NCBI GenBank assembly: GCA_963720765.1
Contig: CAVRGS010000001.1
Location: 124,001 to 188,000, forward strand
Reading direction: 5' to 3'
Source of the DNA: DASUAS01 sp963720765
Lineage (GTDB): Bacteria > Actinomycetota > Acidimicrobiia > IMCC26256 > DASPTH01
DNA: 64,000 bases
The notes below the pieces were generated by a model. That model saw nothing but the letters and a program-made list of their open reading frames with translations, was not told the DNA's origin and searched no databases. Positions 26,999 through 34,747 of this stretch are shown here, in pieces. Numbering within the stretch: the first letter of the stretch is position 1; every line of letters begins with the position of its first letter. Both the position numbers and the translations under genes were made by a program.

Positions 26999-27004
26999 AT
27001 TATA
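26999..27004 (-). promoter_or_regulatory. Consensus -10 (TATAAT) of the PNPOx-like gene, in a MarR divergent region
   Basis: TATAAT on the minus strand 8 nt before ATG 26990. The 33-bp gap to the MarR start also holds GGTTG (26991-26995) and CAACC (27008-27012) as an inverted pair spanning the -10, a likely MarR operator. Confidence 0.6.
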
Positions 27005-27023
27005 CACAACCCGGTTGAGTACC

Positions 27024-27518
27024 ATGGAGCCCATGGCCCGACCTCGTCCCGTCGATCCCGCGTCGGACATCGGCCTGCTCGCGCTCGCGGTGGCGGGCGG
27101 CGTGACGTCGCGGATGCGCGAGCACCTGGCCGCGGCCGGGTTCGACGACGTGCGCGATTCGCACGGCTACGTGGTGCAAGGCCTGCTCTCCGGCGACACG
27201 ACGGTCACGGCGCTGGCGGCGCGCCTGGAGGTGAGCGCCCAGGCGGTGTCGAAGTCGGTCACCGATCTCGAACGAGCCGGCTACGTGCGGCGGGGCCACG
27301 ACCCCGACGACGGCCGAGCGCGTCCACTGCAGCTCACCCCGCGCGGTGAGGCACTGGTCGACGCGTCCAGGCGTGCCCGCCAGACAGTGGCGCGCGATCT
27401 CTCCCGTTGGCTCGGGAATCGTGACCAGGCCGAACTGGTACGGCTGCTCCAGCACGCCGCCGAGCACTACGGAGGTCTTGACGCGTTGACGACGCGGCGG
27501 CTGCGACCACCGACGTGA
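27024..27518 (+). CDS. MarR family transcriptional regulator
   Basis: A 164-residue winged-helix regulator (161 if the ATG at 27033 is used). The recognition region is TVTALAARLEVSAQAVSKSV followed by DLERAGYVRRGHDPDDGRAR (the wing) and PLQLTPRGEALVDAS, classic MarR. It is divergent from the PNPOx-like gene with only 33 bp between starts, and an inverted GGTTG/CAACC pair covers the opposing -10, so autoregulation and control of its neighbour are likely. The ligand is unknown. Confidence 0.9.
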   Translation: MEPMARPRPVDPASDIGLLALAVAGGVTSRMREHLAAAGFDDVRDSHGYVVQGLLSGDTTVTALAARLEVSAQAVSKSVTDLERAGYVRRGHDPDDGRARPLQLTPRGEALVDASRRARQTVARDLSRWLGNRDQAELVRLLQHAAEHYGGLDALTTRRLRPPT

Positions 27519-27522
27519 GCAG

Positions 27523-28770
27523 CTACACGGTGAGCCGCATGGGCATCCGCTTGTAACCCGCGTTCAGGTTCGACCGCACTCGCACCGGATCACCGGTGAG
27601 CTCGATCTCCGAGAACGTCGAGAGCACCTCTTCGAAGAACACGCGACCTTCGAGGCGCGCGAGGTGCGCACCGAGGCAGAAGTGCTCGCCGATGCCGAAC
27701 GAGAGGTGCGGGTTGGGCGACCGGTGGATGTCGAAGGTGTTCGGGTCGTCGAACACGGTCTCGTCGCGATTGGCCGACGTGTAGTACATCAGCACCTTGT
27801 CGCCGGCGGGGATGTCGACGCCGTGCAGTGTGGTGTCGGCGGTGGTGGTGCGCCGGAAGTAGTGCAGCGGGTTCTCGTAGCGCAGGATCTCCTCGACCGC
27901 GCCGGGGAGCAGCGACGAGTCGGCGCGCACCTCGGCGAGCTGGTCGGGGTGCTGCAGGAGCGAGAGCAGACCCGACGACAGCATCGTCTTGGTGGTGTCG
28001 TTGCCGGCAGTCACGAGTTGCACGAAGAAGATGCCGAAATCGAGGTCGCTCATCGGGCCATCACCGAAGTTGCCCGCGAGGATCAGCGACGTGAGGTCGT
28101 CGCGCGGTTCCTCGGTGCGACGACGCGCGGCGAACTGCATCGCGTACATCGCCATGTGCATGGTGCCATCGCCACCTGACTCGTACGACGAGCCGTCGGC
28201 GGTCCCCGCACTCTCGGCGCCGACGATGTCGGGGTCCTGGCCGCTGGTGTTCATCTCCGCCCACTGCTGGATCTGGTCCCAGTCGTCGCGTGGCAACCCC
28301 ATGAGCTCGCCGACGACCTGGCTCGGCAGCAGCGTGGCGACATCGTGCACGAAGTCGACGTCGCGCTGCTCGCGCGCGTGGGCGTTGATCTCCCGGCAGA
28401 TGGCGCGGATGCGACCCTCGAGGCTGGCGATCACGCGCGCCTTGAAGCTCGGTGCGAGCGGCCGCCGGTAGTCGACGTGCTTCGGCGGGTCCATCGCCAG
28501 GAGCATCCCGCGCATCTGCTCCAGGCGGTCGGGCGCGAGGTTCTCGAGGACGACGCCACCCTCGCTCGCGGAGTAGAGCACCGGCTCGCGGGCCACCGCG
28601 GTCAGGTCGGCGTGGGTCAGGACGGCCCAGAACCCGGGCTCGCCGGGCATGTCCTGCCAGTAGACGGGCTGGGTGCGGCGGAGCTCGGCGAGGAACTGGT
28701 GCGGGGGACCGGCGACGAAGACGTCGGGATCCCAGAGTGCGGGCACAGGCGCGACGGAGGTGGCGGTCAT
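27523..28770 (-). CDS. Cytochrome P450
   Basis: A 415-residue soluble bacterial P450. The I-helix TAGNDTTKTML, the K-helix EEILRYENPLHYFRR (ExxR) and the heme loop FGIGEHFCLGAHLAR with the Cys ligand are complete. The sequence style is close to the CYP124/125/142 steroid and branched-lipid hydroxylases of mycobacteria (my estimate from motif text). It lies 22 bp after an MFS exporter gene in the same orientation. No ferredoxin is adjacent. Confidence 0.9.
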   Translation of the reverse strand: MTATSVAPVPALWDPDVFVAGPPHQFLAELRRTQPVYWQDMPGEPGFWAVLTHADLTAVAREPVLYSASEGGVVLENLAPDRLEQMRGMLLAMDPPKHVDYRRPLAPSFKARVIASLEGRIRAICREINAHAREQRDVDFVHDVATLLPSQVVGELMGLPRDDWDQIQQWAEMNTSGQDPDIVGAESAGTADGSSYESGGDGTMHMAMYAMQFAARRRTEEPRDDLTSLILAGNFGDGPMSDLDFGIFFVQLVTAGNDTTKTMLSSGLLSLLQHPDQLAEVRADSSLLPGAVEEILRYENPLHYFRRTTTADTTLHGVDIPAGDKVLMYYTSANRDETVFDDPNTFDIHRSPNPHLSFGIGEHFCLGAHLARLEGRVFFEEVLSTFSEIELTGDPVRVRSNLNAGYKRMPMRLTV

Positions 28771-28792
28771 GCCCTCATCTTCTCAGATCTGC

Positions 28793-30067
28793 TCAGGTCG
28801 AGCCTCCCGGCGACACCACGTGGTCGCCGGCCGAGGGGAACGTGTCGACGTTGCGCAGGTCGGGGAACCATCCCCACCAGATCGCGGCGACGGCGAGGGT
28901 GGCGACGCCACCGAGCACGATCGCAGTCGCAGGCCCCAGCAGCTGGCCGACGACGCCCGACTCGAACGCCCCGAGCTCGTTGGACGCGCCGATGAACACG
29001 GCCTCGACCGCGAGGACGCGTCCGCGCTTGTCGGCGGGGGTGACGAGCGGTACCAGTGTCGAGCGGATGAACACGCTCACCGCATCGGCGCCCGAGAGCA
29101 CGAGCAACGCGAGGAACGCGATGGCGAAGCTGGTGGTGACGCCGAGCGCGACGGTGCCGACGCCGAACAGCGCGACGCACGCCAGCAGCACCCGCCCGAT
29201 GCGGCGGCTGACCGGCCTGATGGTGAGGAACAGCGCGACCACGCCGGCGCCGATGCCGGTCGCGGCACGGAGCCAGCCGAGACCGACCGCGCCGACGCCC
29301 AGACGATCCTCGGCGATGGCGGGCAACAGCGCGACCGCCCCGCCGAAGAGGACCGCGAACAGGTCGAGCGAGATGGCCCCGAGGAGGATCGGACGACTGC
29401 GCACGAACCGCAGGCCTTCCATCGCCTCCTGGACACCGGTGCGCTCGGTGCCGTCGTCGTTGCGATCGGGCGCGGCGGTGCGCTCGAACGGATGGACCCG
29501 CACCGTCAGCACGGTCATCGCGCCGAGCGTCACGAGGACGGCTGCGGCCGCGAACGGCACCCAGGGCGCGGCCACGTAGAGGAACCCGCCGAGCACGGGT
29601 CCGAGCACGAGCGCGCCCTGCCACGTGACCGCCTGGCGGGCGGTGAGCCAGGGGAGCCGCGGACCGGAGACGGTGTCGGCCGGGAGGGAGCGGGTGGCGG
29701 GGGTGGCGAAGGCCCGGGCCGTCCCGTAGCCGACGACGAGCAGGAAGATCGGGAGCGTCGAGGTGGGGTCCGTGCTCACGTAGACCGTGAGAGCACCGAG
29801 CACCAACGCCTCGAGCCCCAGGGCGATCGCGGCGAGACGGCGGCGGTCCATGCGGTCGGCCAGCGGACCGGTCACGAACACGAGCACCAGCGCCGGGGCG
29901 AACTCGGCCAGGCCGAGGAGCCCGAGGGCCAGCTCGCTGCCGGTGATGTCGAACACCAGCTTGCCCAACGCGACGCTGAGGAGGGCCATGGCGGTCGACG
30001 ACGCGAACACCGACGAGAGGAGGGAGACGACCGAGCGCATCTCTCCTGGCGCGAGCTGGCCTTGCAC
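28793..30067 (-). CDS. MFS transporter
   Basis: A major facilitator protein of 424 residues with about 12 hydrophobic segments, of the bacterial exporter (MFS_3, enterobactin-exporter-like) type. GPLADRMDRRRLAAIALG is the A-like loop 2-3 motif, and TRSLPADTVSGPRLPWLTA is a typical loop. GTG at 30067 is chosen over ATG at 30040 because TACGTT lies 6 nt before it. It precedes the P450 gene, with 22 bp between, and may export that enzyme's substrate or product. Confidence 0.83.
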   Translation of the reverse strand: MQGQLAPGEMRSVVSLLSSVFASSTAMALLSVALGKLVFDITGSELALGLLGLAEFAPALVLVFVTGPLADRMDRRRLAAIALGLEALVLGALTVYVSTDPTSTLPIFLLVVGYGTARAFATPATRSLPADTVSGPRLPWLTARQAVTWQGALVLGPVLGGFLYVAAPWVPFAAAAVLVTLGAMTVLTVRVHPFERTAAPDRNDDGTERTGVQEAMEGLRFVRSRPILLGAISLDLFAVLFGGAVALLPAIAEDRLGVGAVGLGWLRAATGIGAGVVALFLTIRPVSRRIGRVLLACVALFGVGTVALGVTTSFAIAFLALLVLSGADAVSVFIRSTLVPLVTPADKRGRVLAVEAVFIGASNELGAFESGVVGQLLGPATAIVLGGVATLAVAAIWWGWFPDLRNVDTFPSAGDHVVSPGGST

Positions 30068-30073
30068 CGTCGC

Positions 30074-30079
30074 AACGTA
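30074..30079 (-). promoter_or_regulatory. -10 box (TACGTT) of the MFS-P450 unit
   Basis: TACGTT on the minus strand, 6 nt before GTG 30067. It decides the start of the MFS gene. Confidence 0.45.
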
Positions 30080-30089
30080 CTGCCGCGAG

Positions 30090-30095
30090 TACCGT
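30090..30095 (+). promoter_or_regulatory. -10 box (TACCGT) of the polysaccharide deacetylase gene
   Basis: TACCGT, 7 nt before GTG 30103; 10 bp from the divergent -10 box at 30074-30079. Confidence 0.45.
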
Positions 30096-30102
30096 GCCCC
30101 GG

Positions 30103-31053
30103 GTGAGTTCCCCGCCCGCGCCTGCTCGGCGTGCACGGAGGCGCCCGCCGCGGCCTCGCTGGGACCGGTTCGGCATCGCCATCGTCGCAACTGCCGCGCT
30201 CGTCCTGATCTTCGGCGCCGGGCCGTTGGCTCTGAGCGGTGGCGCTGACGCGCGCCCTGAAGCGGCGGTCTCCGTGCGCACCGCTGCGGACGCCTCCGAC
30301 CTCGCGGCCACCACCACGACCGCCCCGGCCGCCACCACGTCGACGACCACGACGTCGACGACCACCACCACCACGACGGTGCCGCCGACCACCACGACCG
30401 AGGCGCCCAGGCTGCGCGTCCCCGGGCTCGGACTGGCGAAGCAGCCTACGCCCCAGCCGGTGTCGCTGCCGCCCACGGGTTCGGCGCCGGTGTTCAGTCG
30501 GATCCCGACCACCAACAAGGTGATCTTCCTCGGCATCGACGACGGTCTCGTGCGCGACCCCGCCGTCGCCGACCTCCTGAAGCAGGCGAACATCCCCTTC
30601 ACCATGTTCCTGGTGCAGGGCGAGGCCGACGCCGGTACCGACTACTTCAAGCAGCTGCAGGACTACGGGGGCGTCGTCGAGTCGCACACCATCAACCACC
30701 CCGACCTCACCACGGTCTCGGCCGGCCAGTTGCAGAGCGAGGTGTGCGGCACGCTCGACGACTACCAGACCCTCTTCGGTCGTCGCCCCACGCTGTTCCG
30801 CCCGCCCTACGGCAACACCAACGCCAACGTGCAGGCGGTTGCCGCGTCGTGCGGCTACAAGGCGATCGTGCTGTGGAAGGGCTCCACCAACGACGGTCGC
30901 TTCGACCTGCAGGACGGCACCCAGCTCACGCCGGGCGACGTGGTGCTCATGCACTTCCGCACCGACCTGCTCGTCGACCTGCAGAAGGTGTTCGAGGTGT
31001 GCAAGGAGCAGGGCTTCGCCATCGCGAGCCTCGAGGACTACCTGCCCGCCTAG
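30103..31053 (+). CDS. Secreted/anchored polysaccharide deacetylase (NodB fold)
   Basis: A 316-residue extracytoplasmic hydrolase. An arginine-rich N-terminus is followed by one hydrophobic helix (FGIAIVATAALVLIFGAG), then an Ala/Thr-rich linker of about 50 residues with long threonine runs, then a NodB domain. In it, LGIDDG replaces TFDDG, HTINHP is the metal His pair, and RPPYGNTN the next block. It would deacetylate a cell-wall or capsular glycan. The GTG is chosen from the -10 box 7 nt upstream. Confidence 0.86.
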   Translation: MSSPPAPARRARRRPPRPRWDRFGIAIVATAALVLIFGAGPLALSGGADARPEAAVSVRTAADASDLAATTTTAPAATTSTTTTSTTTTTTTVPPTTTTEAPRLRVPGLGLAKQPTPQPVSLPPTGSAPVFSRIPTTNKVIFLGIDDGLVRDPAVADLLKQANIPFTMFLVQGEADAGTDYFKQLQDYGGVVESHTINHPDLTTVSAGQLQSEVCGTLDDYQTLFGRRPTLFRPPYGNTNANVQAVAASCGYKAIVLWKGSTNDGRFDLQDGTQLTPGDVVLMHFRTDLLVDLQKVFEVCKEQGFAIASLEDYLPA

Positions 31054-31496
31054 ATCTGCAGGGGCTTGGTCGGCGCCATCACCAGCGCGGGGTCGTCTCG
31101 CCAGCGCTCGGGTTGCACGTCGATGTAGAGCTCGAGCTCGTTGCCGTCGGGGTCCTCGACGTAGAGCGAGTGCGTGACGGTGTGGTCGGACGCACCGCGG
31201 ATGGTGACCCCGGCGGCCTGCAGCTCGCGCATCGCCTCGCGCAGCTCGTCGTCGGTGGTGCCGATCTTGAAGCCGAGGTGATACAGGCCGGTCCGGCGGC
31301 CGGCGGGAGGGGACGCGGCCGCCGGCCCGACCTCGATGAGCAGCAGCTCGTGGTGGGTGCGACCGCCGCTGAAGGCGGCGGCGCCCGGGAAGGCGGGCCG
31401 TATCTCGGGGAGCCCGAGGATCTCGCCGTAGAAGCGGCGTGACCGCTCGAGGTCACGGACGTAGAGCACCGCGTGTCCGAGCTCGATCGTCTTCAC
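31050..31496 (-). CDS. VOC family (glyoxalase/extradiol dioxygenase-like) protein
   Basis: A 148-residue metal-binding VOC protein with two beta-alpha-beta-beta-beta repeats. TIELGHAVLYVRDLERSRRF starts the first, and GLYHLGFKIGTTDDE and SLYVEDPDGNELELYID form the second, with His and Glu positions for a metal. It resembles catechol-2,3-dioxygenase-like small proteins. The GTG at 31496 follows GAAGGCGG. The stop overlaps the last bases of the convergent deacetylase gene by 4 bp. Reaction unknown. Confidence 0.82.
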   Translation of the reverse strand: MKTIELGHAVLYVRDLERSRRFYGEILGLPEIRPAFPGAAAFSGGRTHHELLLIEVGPAAASPPAGRRTGLYHLGFKIGTTDDELREAMRELQAAGVTIRGASDHTVTHSLYVEDPDGNELELYIDVQPERWRDDPALVMAPTKPLQI

Positions 31497-31525
31497 GGCA
31501 ACCGCCTTCCCCTGCGTTCGCTCGC

Positions 31526-32089
31526 TCAGGCCTTGACGGCCTGGATGTCGAGCTGCACCTTCACCTTGTCGCCCACCAGTACACCACCGGTCTCGAGCGC
31601 GACGTTCCACTCGAGGCCGAAGTCCTTGCGGTTGATCTCGGTCGACGCGCTGAAGCCGGCCTTGGTGTTGTTCCACGGGTCGACGTTGACGCCGTCGAAC
31701 TCGAGGTCGAACTCGACCTGGCGCGTCACCCCGTTGATGGTGAGGTCGCCGAAGAGCACGTAGTCGCCGTCGTCGTCCTTGATGCCGGTGCTGACGAAGG
31801 TCATGGTGGGGGAGCCACCCGCGCTTCCGTCCTCGGCCTCGAGGTCGAAGAAGTCGGCGTTGCGGAGGTGGGCGTCGCGACCGGCGTCGCCGGTGTCGAC
31901 CGACGCCAGGTTCACCGTGGCCACCACGTGCGACTGCAGCGGGTTCTCGGCGATCTCGAGCGTGCCCGAGAAGTCGGTGAACCGGCCGCGCACCTTGGTG
32001 ATCATCAGATGGCGGGCCACGAACCCGACGGTGGAGTGGGCGGGATCCACGGTCCAGGTGCCGGGGGTGAGAGCGGTGAGGTCGGTCAT
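31526..32089 (-). CDS. YceI family protein
   Basis: A 187-residue lipocalin-like YceI domain protein. WTVDPAHSTVGFVARHLMI, VRGRFTDFSGTLEI, SVDTGDAGRDAHLRNADFFD and KDFGLEWNVALETGGVLVGD are the diagnostic blocks. The family binds polyisoprenoid lipids and is often stress-linked. There is no signal peptide, so it acts in the cytoplasm. A GAGGAG site precedes the ATG. It is divergent from a MarR gene whose likely operators lie in the gap, so control by that regulator is probable. Confidence 0.92.
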   Translation of the reverse strand: MTDLTALTPGTWTVDPAHSTVGFVARHLMITKVRGRFTDFSGTLEIAENPLQSHVVATVNLASVDTGDAGRDAHLRNADFFDLEAEDGSAGGSPTMTFVSTGIKDDDGDYVLFGDLTINGVTRQVEFDLEFDGVNVDPWNNTKAGFSASTEINRKDFGLEWNVALETGGVLVGDKVKVQLDIQAVKA

Positions 32090-32124
32090 GAGGGGCTCCT
32101 CGGATCAAGGGGATGTCGCACTCG

Positions 32125-32180
32125 TCAACTTGATTGCACTCTCAACTATTCCCGAGAACAGTTGCGAAGTCAACAGTTGT
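32125..32180. promoter_or_regulatory. Probable MarR operators between yceI-like and marR-like genes
   Basis: The AT-richer gap holds the palindromes TCAACTTGA (32125-32133) and CAACAGTTG (about 32171-32179), plus CAACT / AGTTG arms at about 32142 and 32160. Several copies of a CAA(C)-TTG dyad between divergent genes fit a MarR-type operator region. Confidence 0.5.
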
Positions 32181-32196
32181 CGTCGCACGGACGGGG

Positions 32197-32202
32197 TACC
32201 CT
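32197..32202 (+). promoter_or_regulatory. -10 box (TACCCT) of the MarR gene
   Basis: TACCCT, 6 nt before GTG 32209. Confidence 0.45.
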
Positions 32203-32208
32203 GGAACC

Positions 32209-32700
32209 GTGACCGCGAAGCGCCCGGTGGCGCGCACCCACTGGCTCGACGACGAGGAGATGCGGGCGTGGCGCGGGTTGGTGGAGGCCTATGCCGACCT
32301 GCAGGCCGCGCTCGAGGCCGATCTCGTGAGCGGCTTCGGCATCGACGGCGGCGACTACGGCGTGTTGGTGAACCTCTCGGAGGCACCCGACCAACGGCTG
32401 CGCATGTGCGACCTGGCGGCGCGGCTGCACCTGTCACCGAGTGGTTTGACCCGGCGTCTCGACGGGCTGGTGAAGGCGGGGTACGTGGCCCGCCAGCCCA
32501 GCGAGCAGGACCGCAGGGTGACCCTGGCGGTGCTCACCGACGCGGGGCGGGCCACGCTCGAGGCGGCGGCTCCGGTGCACGTGGCCGGCGTGCGGGCCAA
32601 CTTCGTCGACCACCTCTCGCGCACGCAGCTCCGCCAGCTCGGCGCCGCGTTCGAGGCGTTGCAGCGCAGGCGCGGCGTCGAATCGTTGGCGGGCGCCTGA
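32209..32700 (+). CDS. MarR family transcriptional regulator
   Basis: A 163-residue winged-helix protein. RMCDLAARLHLSPSGLTRRL is the recognition helix, DGLVKAGYVARQPSEQDRRV the wing, and TLAVLTDAGRATLEAA the closing strand and helix. LVNLSEAPDQRL precedes them as in other MarR proteins. The GTG start is supported by the -10 box 6 nt upstream. It sits divergent to the YceI gene with dyads in between, so it most likely represses itself and the YceI gene. Confidence 0.9.
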   Translation: MTAKRPVARTHWLDDEEMRAWRGLVEAYADLQAALEADLVSGFGIDGGDYGVLVNLSEAPDQRLRMCDLAARLHLSPSGLTRRLDGLVKAGYVARQPSEQDRRVTLAVLTDAGRATLEAAAPVHVAGVRANFVDHLSRTQLRQLGAAFEALQRRRGVESLAGA

Positions 32701-32711
32701 CACTGGTTCGG

Positions 32712-32717
32712 TAGCCT
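32712..32717 (+). promoter_or_regulatory. -10 box (TAGCCT) of the NTF2-like gene
   Basis: TAGCCT, 7 nt before ATG 32725. Confidence 0.45.
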
Positions 32718-32724
32718 CCCGCGG

Positions 32725-33111
32725 ATGGTGACGCCCGAGCACGCGCTGCACGTGATCGAGACCTACTGCACGGCAGAATCGGCCAAGGACCGCGACACCT
32801 GGTTGTCGCTCTTCGCCCCCGACGCCACCCACGAGGACCCGATCGGCGCTCCGATCAACCGGGGGACCGACGCCATCGGCGCGTTCTTCGACGCGTCGGC
32901 CGGCCAGATGGACCTCGACCTGCACACCACCGCGGCACCGATCGTCGTCGGTGACGAAGCGCTCGCGTTCCTCGAGGTGCACGTGGGTCACGGCGCCGAA
33001 CGTCTGCTGTTGTCGCCGATCGTCGACCACCTGGTGTTCGACGACGACGGCCGCATCACCGCGCTGCGCGCCTTCTTCGATCCCGCTGGTATCCGCCCCG
33101 ACCCGGAGTGA
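32725..33111 (+). CDS. NTF2-like protein (steroid isomerase/SnoaL type)
   Basis: A 128-residue protein of the NTF2 superfamily. TYCTAESAKDRDTWLSLFAP, ATHEDPIGAPINRGTDAIGA and VDHLVFDDDGRITALRAFF match ketosteroid-isomerase-like members. The Asp in 'HEDPIG' is the position used as catalytic base in steroid delta-isomerases. A leaderless start is supported by the -10 box. It may form a short unit with the methyltransferase that begins 8 bp downstream. The substrate is unknown. Confidence 0.8.
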   Translation: MVTPEHALHVIETYCTAESAKDRDTWLSLFAPDATHEDPIGAPINRGTDAIGAFFDASAGQMDLDLHTTAAPIVVGDEALAFLEVHVGHGAERLLLSPIVDHLVFDDDGRITALRAFFDPAGIRPDPE

Positions 33112-33118
33112 TCGGGAC

Positions 33119-33937
33119 GTGACGCCCGACGGCACCCCGAACGACGTCTACACGCACGGCCACCACGAGAGCGTGCTGCGCTCGCACCGGTGGCGGACGG
33201 TGGAGAACTCGGCGGGCTACCTGCTCGACGCGTTCGTGCCCGGAACGCGCGTGCTCGACGTCGGGTGCGGGCCGGGCACCATCACCGTCGACATCGCGCA
33301 GCGCGTCGCTCCGGGAGGAGTGCTCGGACTCGATCGCGCCGAAGAGGTGCTGGCACCGGCGCGGGTGGCCGCGCGCGATGCGGATGTCGACAACGTGGAG
33401 TTCGCGGTCGGCGACGTGTATGCGCTCGACCTCCGCGACGCGTCGTTCGACGTCGTGCATGCGCACCAGGTGCTCCAGCACCTCACCGATCCGGTCGCCG
33501 CGCTGCGCGAGATGCGGCGCGTGTGTGCGCCCGGCGGGACCGTCGCGGCACGCGACTCCGACTACGCCACGTTCACCTGGTGGCCGGAGGATCCGCGACT
33601 CACGCGTTGGCTCGAGCTGTACCACGACGTCGCACGCGGCAACGACGCCGAGCCCGACGCCGGCCGGCGCCTCCTCGCGTGGGCCCACCAGGCCGGGTTC
33701 GCCGACGTCACCGCGACCGCATCGGTGTGGTGCTTCGCCACTCCCGAGGACCGGGCGTGGTGGGGGGGCATGTGGCGCGACCGTGTGGTGGCGTCGGCGT
33801 TCGCCGAGCAGGCGGTCGATGGTGGCTGGGCCACGCGTGGCGACCTCGAAGCGATCAGCGTCGCCTGGAAGGAGTGGAGCGAGTCGCCCGACGCGTGGTT
33901 CGCGATCGTGCACGGGGAGATCCGCGCCACCGCGTGA
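33119..33937 (+). CDS. Class I SAM-dependent methyltransferase
   Basis: A 272-residue methyltransferase of the UbiE/arsenite-like type 11 class. VLDVGCGPGTITVDIAQ is the SAM motif I, VGDVYALDLRDASFDVVHAH carries motifs II and III, and LQHLTDPVAALREMRRVCAP follows. The sequence resembles the actinobacterial 'methyltransferase domain-containing' group, often on small lipophilic acceptors. GTG at 33119 follows the NTF2-like stop by 8 bp. The acceptor is unknown. Confidence 0.88.
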   Translation: MTPDGTPNDVYTHGHHESVLRSHRWRTVENSAGYLLDAFVPGTRVLDVGCGPGTITVDIAQRVAPGGVLGLDRAEEVLAPARVAARDADVDNVEFAVGDVYALDLRDASFDVVHAHQVLQHLTDPVAALREMRRVCAPGGTVAARDSDYATFTWWPEDPRLTRWLELYHDVARGNDAEPDAGRRLLAWAHQAGFADVTATASVWCFATPEDRAWWGGMWRDRVVASAFAEQAVDGGWATRGDLEAISVAWKEWSESPDAWFAIVHGEIRATA

Positions 33938-33938
33938 G

Positions 33939-34628
33939 TCAGGCGGTGACCGCCGGACCGTCGTAGCGATCGACGGTGGCGAACGACTCGACCGGGTTGC
34001 GGCGCAGCTTGGTGGCGCGCTTCCCGGACGGGTAGCCGAGCGCGAGCACGCCGGCCACGACCACGTGGTCGGGGATCGCGAACAGGTCACGGAGCGCGGG
34101 CTCCTCGCGGATGGCGACGGTCGTGATCACGCCGCCGAGTCCGGCACCGTGCGCGGCGAGCAGGAGGCTCCAGGCGAACGGGTAGATCGACGCGCCGCCG
34201 ACGAGCGTGTACCGGTCGAGGTCGCGGTCGAGCGTGGCGAGGTTGCGGAGATCGGCCAGCAACACGAGCAGGGCCGGCACCTCGTGGATCGTCTCGGCGA
34301 ACCCGGGCGCGGCGGCGCCCCGTTCGGCGAACTCGGGAGCGCGGGCACGGGCGACCGCTTCCGCGTCGGGGTCGGTCACCGCCGCGAACGGCGTGAGCCC
34401 CGCTTCCATCTGCGGCAGGTACTCGTACCAACCGGGGAGGTAGAGGTCGCGCAGCGCCAGGCGCGTGTCGCGGTCGCGCACGACGATCACGTGCCACGCC
34501 TGGCGGTTGCCCCCGCTGGGCGCGAACCGGGCTGTGTCGAGCAACCCGTAGAGCACGTCGTCGGGGACCGGATCGTCGGTGAAGTCGCGTACGGCATCGG
34601 TGCTGCGCAGGGCCTGGCTCAGTTCCAT
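33939..34628 (-). CDS. Nitroreductase family protein
   Basis: A 229-residue FMN-dependent oxidoreductase. LSQALRSTDAVRDFTDDPVP is the N-terminal FMN contact (the usual RRxxR is reduced), RFAPSGGNRQAWHVIVVRD the second, and GGVITTVAIREEPALRDLF the third. TAGGGT 6 nt before ATG supports the start. It is convergent with the methyltransferase, with 1 bp between stops. Reduces nitro or unsaturated groups; native substrate unknown. Confidence 0.87.
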   Translation of the reverse strand: MELSQALRSTDAVRDFTDDPVPDDVLYGLLDTARFAPSGGNRQAWHVIVVRDRDTRLALRDLYLPGWYEYLPQMEAGLTPFAAVTDPDAEAVARARAPEFAERGAAAPGFAETIHEVPALLVLLADLRNLATLDRDLDRYTLVGGASIYPFAWSLLLAAHGAGLGGVITTVAIREEPALRDLFAIPDHVVVAGVLALGYPSGKRATKLRRNPVESFATVDRYDGPAVTA

Positions 34629-34634
34629 CGCACG

Positions 34635-34640
34635 ACCCTA
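34635..34640 (-). promoter_or_regulatory. -10 box (TAGGGT) of the nitroreductase
   Basis: TAGGGT on the minus strand, 6 nt before ATG 34628. Confidence 0.45.
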
Positions 34641-34747
34641 CGACGCCGACCCGGCGCTGGCCCTGGGACGCTGGCCCGACGACGCCGGCCCTGCGACGCC
34701 GGCCACAGGTCTAAGGTCGTCGGCACCTTCACGAGAGGATCACAGGC

